From: Struthidea cinerea
Taxonomy: Eukaryota > Chordata > Aves > Passeriformes > Corcoracidae
Reading direction: 5' to 3'
Assembly (NCBI GenBank): GCA_013397865.1
Contig: VZTI01001178.1
Span: 882,053-946,052, forward strand
DNA length: 64,000 nt
Shown in pieces: positions 55,661 through 64,000 of the stretch (position 1 is its first letter; every line of letters begins with the position of its first letter). A program made the translations under genes and the position numbers. The notes under the pieces were generated by a model that was not told the DNA's origin, searched no databases, and saw only the letters and a list, made by a program, of their open reading frames with translations.

Positions 55661-56053
55661 CTTTAGTGGTTTTGCCAGGAAAAAAATCCGTGCGTGTCCT
55701 TTCCAGCAGACAGGCACTCGGCCTTCCTGGATTTTGCTTCTTGGCTCCAAATCCAAGAGATTTACTGATTCCCATGTGACACGATGACATCCAGAGCGAG
55801 GAATGGGGAAGCTGGGGCTGATCCTGAGCGCTGCTGCCCACGGGGGTTTGCAGGGAAAGGCAGAACCCTCTGCTTGCAAAGCGGGCAGCGGAAAGTGGGA
55901 TTTTTTTGGCTTTCTCCTGGTCGTTCACAGGGGTTCCAGATCCCTTTCCAAGGAAGGCTTGGCCCAGGTGATTGGGACCAGGGGCTGCGCGGCCTGAGCT
56001 TCCATTTCCCAGCGCAAGTCAGTGGTGTCCTGCTCTGGGTGCTGCTCGCTCAC
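55661..56053. other. Unassigned noncoding stretch
   Basis: No gene recognised. Confidence 0.5.
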
Positions 56054-56227
56054 CTGCCTCATCCCAAACCATCTCCCAGGAGCTGCCTCATCCCAAACCT
56101 TCTCCCAGAAGCTGCCTCATCCCAAACCTTCTCCCAGGAGCTGCCTCATCCCAAACCATCTCCCAGAAGCTGCCTCATCCCAAACCTTCTCCCAGAAGCT
56201 GCCTCATCCCAAACCATCTCCCAGGAG
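56054..56227. repeat. 29-bp minisatellite, six copies
   Basis: Six complete 29-bp units starting CTGCCTCATCCCAAACC and ending CCCAGGAG or CCCAGAAG, with no length change. Two sites vary independently (CATCTCC or CTTCTCC, and GGAG or GAAG). The array stops nine bases before a CR1 3' terminus. Confidence 0.97.
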
Positions 56228-56235
56228 CTGCTTTA

Positions 56236-56360
56236 TCATCTCATGGAACGGTGTGGGTTGGGAAGGACATTATAGCCCATCCCATTCTACCCTCTTCCAC
56301 CTTCCACTAGACCAAGTTGCTCCAAATCCCATCCAAGCTGGCCCTCAACACTTCCATGGA
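56236..56360 (-). mobile_element. CR1 3'-end fragment
   Basis: The plus strand reads TCTCATGGAACGGTGTGGGT, TGGGAAGGACATTATAGCCC, CCACTAGACCAAGTTGCTCC and CATCCAAGCTGGCCCTCAAC, an inverted and diverged CR1 3' end of about 125 bp. Confidence 0.85.
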
Positions 56361-59300
56361 GCTTCATTCCATGCCCCAGGTGCTGGAGCTGGGTCTGTGC
56401 CCTCTTCTCCTGCTTCTGCATCCTGGTTATTCCTGGCCAGCTCTGCCTAAATCTCCACAGCAGCTGAATAAAGCAAACCCCACCATCATCACCCTCCCAG
56501 AGCTGAGGGGCTGCAGACACTGACGCTGAAGATCCACCAGGAAATTCCTCTGGCTCCAGGGATGAGCTGTGTGCCAGCCTCCGGGCTGCCTCCTCCTTTG
56601 CAGGGATTTTCTCCATCCAGGAGCCACTGGAAAACCAGTTCCTTGGAGAGGCAGATGGCAACCAGCTGGTCCAAAAGCCTTCTGGAGTGATGGCCTGGAC
56701 CTACCTGACCCTGTGGGTTCACTAGGTGGGTCTGTGGGGCTTTCCGAGCCAGGAGGATTCCTCCTTTTCCTCCTGGATGCTCCACTGGCTGCTGCTTTGT
56801 GCTTCCAGTTCCAGCTCCAGGAATAAACCCAGCTGGAGACTGAGAAAAAATTAATTTCATGTTCCTTTACTCCACTCTGCTGCATTTCTTCTCCAGATCA
56901 ATTTTCTTGGCTGGGTCTAAAGCTGGTGGTGGCTTCCTCAGGGGTGCTTTTTCAACAGGGAGCAAAGTTACCCTGAAAACTCCAAACATCCCCGGCTCTC
57001 ACGGGCACGCTGGAATTTCTGGAGCCAGAGATTGAGGGGATCTGAAGGCTTGGCCTCAGGGCTGCCATTAAATCTTGTCCTTGGGGGGCTGACCTCGGTG
57101 CAGGGGCCGTTTTCCAGCCCCTCCATCCCTTTTGGGAAGCACCATGGGGATAAATAATGCCCTGCTGGACAGGAGGTCGGGTCAGGTCATCCTGCAGGAC
57201 CTTCAGGGATGTGCTTCCCTGGGCAGCTCCAGCTGGAGCTGAGCCAGAGTCAACAAGAGGAGCCCATCCCACCCTCGGTGTGGGATTTCCCCAAGCACGG
57301 GGGACTCTGGAGCACACCAAGGGAGCTCGAGGTCACACCAGGAGACCTCGATATCCAGGGGCCAAAACAAGCCAAGGGAAAAAAGGGTGATGAGCCTCAT
57401 CTTTGGGGTCGTCACTCCTCCAGCCATTTGTTGAGGGAATCCCTTTGCAAATCCCATTTTCTCTCCATTCCTGGAGAGAAAAGTGGCTGAATGTTCCCAT
57501 TTTGTTGTATTTTCGCATGAGGAAGGAGAAGTGCCAGAGCTGCAGACCAGGACTGGGTTTCTCACAGCAGAAAAAACCCCAAACCTCTCAGCTGAGCCCA
57601 GCAGGGAAAAACCCAACTTCTCATATTTCCTTAAGCCTCGTCCCTTTCTCTGTATTCCTTGGAAAAACAACAGAGGTGCGTCAGTGCCCAGGGCCCCGGA
57701 GCAGTGAGAGCTCAGCCCTGTCCAAATCAGCCCCAAATGGGATTTATTTTCTGATGGATTTCTGATGAAGCTGTTACCCAGGCAGGCCGAGGAGCCAGCG
57801 TGCCTCTGCACGCCTTCATCCCATTACCTGCCGCTCCCGAGCCTTATTTTCCAGATGGAGAAACTGAGGCACCGAGCTCGAGCTATTTCCAGGTCGTTAC
57901 AGAGGCCTGGCCTCTGATGGGGCTTGTTGGGTTTTCCTGATGAGGATGTGCATTAGTTTAGGAATTTAATATTTGGGTTGGATGGGAAGCGGTCCCATTC
58001 CCTCATCCCAGCTGTCCTGGGAGAGCCAGCGCACGCCTCAGCATCAGCATCCCATGGGCTGCACCATCCTGGGCCTTTGGGAATGCTCTCCTGGGAGAAA
58101 AATGCTCCCACCTGCTCACGGGAATGCTGGAAAACCTCCACTTTCTGAACCAGAAATCAAATAAAACCAGCAAATTCTGTCCTGGAAAATGTCCATGCTG
58201 ACCCATGTTGCTCTGGGACAAGGGTGAGATGGAACATCTGCCTTGGAATATCTGCCTTGGAATAGCTGCCTTTATCTGATGGGATCGAAATGAGTCTGTT
58301 TAGACAGGGATGCACAAATGCGATGTGGGAATGAGGGAAAGTCTTGGATGGTTTAATTCCCTGCACTTCAGGATTTGTCCAAGGGGGATGTGCCTTTAAA
58401 ACCTGGGAGCCCAGAAACTCCCCTGTGCCCCAGGGCAATGACAAGGAGCTGGAATCCATTAAAAATCTCCAAACGAACGAGCAAAAACTTGGCCAAAGCA
58501 GTGCCCAGGATAAAAAAAATGATGGTATGAAATTATTCGCTGAGCGTGGCTGTGTTGTACCAGATCCCAAATGTGGGGTTTGGCATTAAGGGTTTTCCCA
58601 CGGGAATTTGGATGGATATTTTATTCCCTTTGCAGTGAAACACTCGGCTGGGATGGCTTCATTTGACTTCTTGTGGGTGTTGGTGGCCAGAGGTTTTAGG
58701 ACCTTGGAGGAGCTCATCCCCCCTGGATCCAGCTCATCCCCAAACCCCACAACCCAATTTCCATTTCCAGAGTTGCAGGGGATGTGAAAAAGAGGAGGAA
58801 ATCCAGGATTTGGCTCCTGAGGCTGGCTCCTGGCATCTCCAAGGAGAGGGATTTGGGATGGAGGAGAGGGATTTGGGATGAGGTTCTCCATCCGAAGGGC
58901 TGCACTGCCATCTCCAGGTCTGCCTGCACATCCCGGGAGCCTTGGCTGCAGCTCCATCCCCATCCCCATCCCCATCACTATGGAATTATCCAGCTCTGCT
59001 GGCTGGATTTTAATGCTAGGAAAAGCAGTCAAATATTTTTTCTGAACAATATTTTAACAATAATTCAGTTTAAGATCCCGCTCACCTTCTTTTCCCTCTA
59101 AGGATTTATCCCTGGGAAAATCTCCAGCCTGGACATTTTGCTCCAGCACGGGTGTGGGATGCAGGGATGCTCCATCAGGCTGCTCCCAGCCCTTTCTGCA
59201 TCCCCCAAATCTTAGGGAAAAGCATCCATTTCTAGGAAAATTGCATTATTTTCCGATTTTTCTTTTTTCCTGCATGCAGAGAGTCCTGGGGGCGGCTGTG

Positions 59301-60431
59301 TGCTCCTTCTCTGGTACCACCCGCCTCAAACCCAGGTGTCCCCCGGTGTCACCTTCCTCGGTCTGCTCCAGAGGGCCACCTCTGCTCCAAAAGGGTCTGG
59401 ATGTGGCCCCAAAAGCTTTGGATCACCCAGGCACCGCCAGGGCTGCAGCATCCCGGGATACCCATGAGGTGGCACTGGAGCCACACCCTTGGTGCCGGGA
59501 AAAATCCGCTTTAGGGATTAGGTCCCAAAAAATTCTTATACTCGAATACCTGACACAGGGCCGGGGTTTCTCGTCCTCCTGGGACCCCAAGTGAGCCGTG
59601 GAGCAGCTCCTAGAGGGGGAGGATGTTGGGAATCCCAGGAATTGAGGCGTGGGGAATGCAGCAGGTCAGAGCTGCCGGGGAGCTCCTCGGCGCTTGGTTT
59701 GTTCCCTACCTCTGGCCGCGGAGCCGATGCAGGAACTGCCAGGCTGAGCCAGAAAACCCCAAACTGCCCCCAAAAGGGGCTGAGTGCACCGGGCAGGGGC
59801 TGGTGGGGGGGTTTGGGCTGCACTTAAGTGAGAATTAGTGCCCATAGTGCCTCTCATCCCGCTCCGGAGCCTCTCTCTTCCCAGCAGGCGTCCAAGCATT
59901 TATTCCTGCCTGGCTCCGCTCCCCAGCCTCCTGCAGGGCTTTCCCTGCTGCGGACACAGCTGGGATCCCATCGATGTCCCAAAATGATGCCCAGCCCTGC
60001 TGGCACCTTGGAATCTCCTGAGCTTTTCCACTTGGTCACTGGGGCAGGGTCTGAGATGGTGCCGTGACCCCACAGGTTGTGGTGTGACCATCCCGTCCCT
60101 CGGGGTGGCTTTGGGGATCTCCTGCAACATTCAGGCCCTGCTCTGAGGCAAATCCTTGGAGACGGAGAGGTTGGATCATCTCACGTGATGTCAGGTGAGC
60201 ACAGATTTTGGAGGGATGGGCAGGTCAGCACGGACATCTGGGAATGGCTTTTTGTACATTCAGGACTTGCAGGTTCTTAAGAATACCCCATAACCTTCCC
60301 CAAAGTTCATTTAACGCCCCCCTGTCCTTCCAAAGGGGCTGGGGCCAAGGCCCTGGAGGGGGACGCGGGTGTCCTACGTGGTCCCCTTGGCTGTGCTCCA
60401 CAGGTGCGTTTGTGCTTCCCACGGCACCAAA
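56361..60431. other. Unassigned noncoding stretch
   Basis: No gene, CR1 or LTR recognised over 4 kb. Small simple repeats include a 20-bp duplication of GAGAGGGATTTGGGATG at 58845-58880 and (CCCATC)n at 58951-58976. Open frames overlap on both strands. Confidence 0.45.
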
Positions 60432-60625
60432 TCCCAGAACTGAGCTGGAAGGGACCTTAAAGCTCTTCCTTGTCCACCCCATAACAGGGACACCTCCCAC
60501 TACCCCAGTTCGTTCCAAGCCCTGTCCAGCCTGGCCTCGGACACTTCCAGGGACTGGGCAGTCCCAGCTTCTCTGGGTAAGTGGTGCCAGAGCCTCCCCA
60601 CCCCACATCCGTGGGGTTGTTTCCC
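60432..60625 (-). mobile_element. CR1 3'-end fragment
   Basis: The plus strand reads GAGCTGGAAGGGACCTTAAA, GGGACACCTCCCACTACCCC, AAGCCCTGTCCAGCCTGGCC and CGGACACTTCCAGGGACTGG, the inverted CR1 3' end. The octamer tail has decayed to CCCAGAACT. Confidence 0.9.
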
Positions 60626-61329
60626 TCAATATACACCACAGGAACTTTTGGGAAGAGATTTGGCACCTGGGGTAAATTAAATTTACCAAGCCCTGAGTCC
60701 CACCCCAGCTCAGATTCCCACGTTCCATCAGCTCCCCATCTCTAATCCAAAGGTTGCTGCTCATGGATCCTGGGAATCGGGCTGTTGGGGTCAAGGAGAG
60801 CCTTTCCCAGGTGGGCAGGAGCACCTGGCACACGGATCCCCGTGGAGCAGCCTCCCTCCAGAGCCAGCGACCCCTGCATCCTCACATTCCCTGCTCTGCA
60901 TCCCTGCCTACGCTCCGACACCGGAGCAGTAACGGGATTAACGGGCATTTTCCCACTGGAACTAAACAAGTGATGGGAAAAACCCCAATACTGGCACCGG
61001 AACACACACTCGGGTGTCAAATTCCCTGGAACACCCCAGCAGGGAATACCCCCAGCAGGAGCTCGCCCCCAGGGACAGACCCCACGAGATGCTGCCTGGT
61101 GGAGCTCTGCTCTCCACTCAACAGCTCCAGACTTTCCCACTCGCTGCCGCATTCCCAAGGGAAAACTAATGGAATTCTGTCCAGGCCCCTCCTCTGCGCC
61201 CTGTCTGCATCTCAATGCGAGGAACCTGAAATAAAGACATGAAAAGCAAACAATAGGGAGGGATTTATTTCTTCCCCAAATCTTCCTCTCATCCCTGCGT
61301 TTGGCTCCTGGAATTTTCCCGGGCTGCCT
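60626..61329. other. Unassigned noncoding stretch
   Basis: No gene recognised. Frames on both strands (60754-61242 plus, 60742-61431 minus) compete and have no family resemblance. Confidence 0.45.
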
Positions 61330-61775
61330 GTTCCATCCGGGGCATAAATACATGGAATAAATATATAGAATAAATGCATATAAATATCTATTTAATAAAC
61401 ACATAATGACACATGCAATATATACATACAATGCCTACAAATGCATATAATAAATACATAATTATATATAATAAATGCATACAAAATATAAAAATACACA
61501 CAATAAATACATATAATACCTATAAGATACATATAATAAATACATAATAATATGCAATAAATGCTTATAGTGAATTAATACAATGGATACAATAATTATA
61601 ATAAATACTCATAATAAATACATTAAAAATGCATATAATAAATACAAAATAATGCATATAATAAATGTATCAAGGAGATATTTGGGACATAAATGCATCA
61701 CAGTTTTCACATATATACACACACTATATATTTTATAAATATATATATATTATAGAGAGAAAGATACATCCAGGC
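61330..61775. repeat. AT-rich low-complexity tract (ATAATAAATACATA-like)
   Basis: About 445 bp built from degenerate 14-22 bp words such as ATAATAAATACATA and ATGCATATAATAAAT, ending in TATATATATATTATAG. Related in texture, but not in unit, to the tract at 11.4 kb. Confidence 0.9.
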
Positions 61776-61929
61776 TGCTCCACAAACGGAAACTCATCAA
61801 GCTCTATCTTGCAGATAATGATTTCTATTCTTATTTTTCTTTATCAAGCTCGGGGAAAACAATTAAAACTTCTCCCAAATAATAATGATAAAAAAAAAAA
61901 AAAACCCAAACAACAAACCCTGCAAGAAA
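61776..61929. other. Unassigned spacer with A run
   Basis: About 150 bp with a 16-base A run near 61891. Nothing else recognised. Confidence 0.5.
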
Positions 61930-62215
61930 TCCGAGCCCACATTTAATCTGCAGTCTTCAAAAGTTTCTTGGAAAGCTTAATTAAATGGGAATTCATCTGT
62001 GCATTGGCTCTGCCTTGTAAAGCCTGATAATGCCGGAGTCTTAATTAAAAAAACGAATGCAGCTTTTGGTTTTTATTCTGCCACTTCAAGGGGAAAAAGC
62101 GCCAGGCAGGGCTGTCAATAGAGCTGAGAGATGCCTCGGCCCCACATTGATTTTGTTGCGCTTAAACTCCCAGTGTCAGTTCCGGGGATCGTATTAAAAT
62201 TATTCCCAATTTATT
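61930..62215. other. AT-rich repeat-free block, possible conserved element
   Basis: It contains CTTAATTAAATGGG, GTCTTAATTAAAAAAACG, a GGGCTGTCAATAGAG segment and CACATTGATTTTGTTGC, with no repeat. It is one of the two most enhancer-like textures in the window. Only an alignment to other birds could confirm. Confidence 0.33.
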
Positions 62216-63129
62216 TATTTATTTCGTGGCTCGGAAGGGGGAGAGGAAGCAGGGCCGGAGTTTTGGTGCCTGGAAAGGTTTCATCCCAAATGTTTCATCC
62301 TAAGGCTGCGACCCCGGGCTCAGCATCTCCTGCGGTGAAGGATGGTGGATCCTGCAGCTCCTGCCTCCATTTGGAGTTTCCCGATAACCTTTAAAAGCCA
62401 CTCCAGGACCAGGAAGGGCTCCTTCCCCTGCAGATCAGGGTTATTTTTATGGAAAATTGGAGATTAACATTCTCCTGGCCCACTGGAGATGTTCCTGCCA
62501 GGTTGAGAGGGGCTTTTCCCAGCGGCATTTCCCACCACTTATCCCCAGATTCCGGCGGCACTGATGGAACCTGGAAACCACCCCAGGACTTCCTGCCCTG
62601 CTCTCTCCAACCGCTCCAGCTTAGCCCTTTTCCCAACCCATTCTGGGGACAACCTGCCAGGAAACCGGGAATAAAACCCCACCCCAAGCCCAGAAGTTCC
62701 TTCCAGAGCATCTCCTGGGAAAGAAGTCCCTGGGACAATGTTCTGCGGCCCAAAAATGCCAGAAAAAGGCCACTCTCCCTAAAGATCCGACTGTGCTCCA
62801 GCCCCTGAGGAAGTTCTGGAGAGTCTTAAGTGGATTTGGTGGGTTTAGATAACATTGAGATAACAATATCAGGGCTCTGGTGGCTTTAAAGCTTCTGGGG
62901 AAGAAAAATGTTGACAGGGAGAAAATCAACCTTCTCCTGGAGATGTTTTCCCATCTCAATATCCGCTGGGATGCTGCATTGCTGCATTGCTGCTGGGAGA
63001 TGGGGTTTTTTTTGGGAAAAGCTTCATCCGGATGTTTTCCTTTTGCCTTTGTGCTGCATTCCGATGGGGAATATGGAAAAGTGGCGCTGACTTTGCTGCT
63101 GGATTCGGTCTCCTTCCAGCTCCAGACAG
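62216..63129. other. Unassigned noncoding stretch
   Basis: No gene or repeat recognised. Confidence 0.5.
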
Positions 63130-63245
63130 TGATATAAGGATCTCTTTAATGCTAATTAATGCGACGACACAAGGAATTAATTCTGTATTAGGCAAAGCTG
63201 TTAATTATCCCCAAATAAAACAAAGGAAAAAAGGGAATCAATGCG
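63130..63245. other. TAATTA-rich block, possible conserved element
   Basis: Three homeodomain-type clusters within about 75 bp: GCTAATTAATGC, GGAATTAATTCTG and TGTTAATTATCC, followed by ACAAAGG, a HMG-box type word. No repeats. Inference from motif density. Confidence 0.28.
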
Positions 63246-63579
63246 CGGAGAAATGACAACCGATCCTTGGCTTCCCTCTCCGCATCCTTCCCAACACCCT
63301 GCTCTGGAAAAAGCAGCCTCAGGAACATCTTCTGAGCAGCCCTGAGGGCTTCAGGTTTAGTCTGGAAAGAGAAGGAATTCTTCCCTGCCCTTGGAGGGAG
63401 ATCCAGGCGCTTGGCCAAGGATGAACGGCATCATCCTCCTCTTATCCACAGGGAAAATGGCAGCAGGGCTTTCCCAGGGACATTTTCCTTCTCCCAGGGA
63501 GGAAGTGGGATTCAGGCTTGGATCAACAACCAACACTGACAAATACAACCACAAAGCCATGATGGGGAGTTCAGGGCTT
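63246..63579. other. Unassigned noncoding stretch
   Basis: Nothing recognised. Confidence 0.5.
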
Positions 63580-63766
63580 GAGATTCCCATTGCTCTGAGA
63601 TCCCCACTGATCTGAGATCCCCATTGCTCTGAGATTCCCACTGATCTGAGATTCCCATTCCTTTGAGATCCCCATTGCTCTGAGATTCCCATTGCTCTGA
63701 GATCCCCACTGATCTGAGATTCCCATTCCTTTGAGATGCCCATTGCTCTGAGATTCCCATTGCAAA
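63580..63766. repeat. 17-bp minisatellite, exactly 11 copies
   Basis: Eleven consecutive 17-bp units of the form GAGATTCCCATTGCTCT, without length change. Variants ACTGATCT, ATTCCTTT and TCCCCA recur in blocks: units 3-5 and 7-9 share similar orders, which points to multi-unit duplication. Open frames across it on the minus strand repeat with a 17-residue period and are spurious. Confidence 0.98.
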
Positions 63767-64000
63767 AGGGAGCCCATCCAAGGGGGTTACAAGAGCAGAG
63801 CCTCCCTTCCCTGTGCCTCAGTTTCCCATGGGATGCAGTGCCATCACATTCCTGCGGCGCCTCTTTAGCTTCCCAAAATATTCACTTAAACAACACCAAA
63901 GGAACGGTTGTGTCTGGAATGCCCCTGACAGGAGGGTGGTCCATGGGACACAGAATTTGCTTTAGAAAGGAGAAGCAATTCCTGCTTTTTTAAACTCTGT
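63767..64000. other. Unassigned terminal stretch
   Basis: Nothing recognised up to the window end. Confidence 0.5.

Overview
The window looks like nuclear DNA from a bird, most likely a songbird. The evidence is at least 14 recognisable stretches of CR1 non-LTR retrotransposon, all 3'-end fragments and several ending in the typical 8-bp ATTCTGTG-like tail, together with short solo LTRs, many minisatellites and small assembly gaps. There is no bacterial or phage organisation. I find no protein-coding gene, exon, tRNA, rRNA or CRISPR array that I can support. The longest open frames (308 codons at 41152-42078 and 303 codons on the minus strand at 27648-28559) run through minisatellites and are by-products of repeats without stop codons. 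The window therefore reads as intergenic or intronic DNA.

Layout: 1-9.8 kb is mostly unassigned sequence with an 80-bp tandem duplication, a CpG-rich patch with a TATA-like box (6.25-6.4 kb), CR1 pieces and an (AAAAAG)n tract. 9.8-13.4 kb holds a CR1 copy and an AT-rich satellite-like tract broken by a 97-base gap. 13.65-15.27 kb is the most unusual structure: a foldback-like element with 143-bp inverted ends (142/143 identical), inside which lie oppositely oriented arrays of a 46-58 bp unit around a unique core of about 430 bp. 18.1-18.5 kb is a probable 385-bp solo LTR. 23.2-23.4 kb is CpG-rich. 24.3 kb, 28.0 kb, 41.2-42.0 kb, 48.4 kb, 56.05 kb and 63.6 kb are minisatellites with units of 17/18, 45, 23, 17, 29 and 17 bp. 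32.4-36.3 kb contains an inverted repeat pair whose inner edges carry a GAGYT pentamer array, 65 copies on one side and 6 on the other. 48.98-50.50 kb is a 760-bp direct duplication joined by a single N. 52.5-53.5 kb is a minus-strand CR1 split by a 385-bp plus-strand solo LTR with a 6-bp target-site duplication.

Several AT-rich, TAATTA-containing, repeat-free stretches (about 1.1, 22.4, 24.2, 35.1, 38.7-39.1, 47.7, 55.5, 62.0 and 63.2 kb) have the look of conserved noncoding regulatory DNA, but only a cross-species alignment could show that. Four assembly gaps are visible (11681-11777, 28137, 35810-35844, 49736). At three of them the flanking sequence suggests the assembly is wrong in copy number or gap length.
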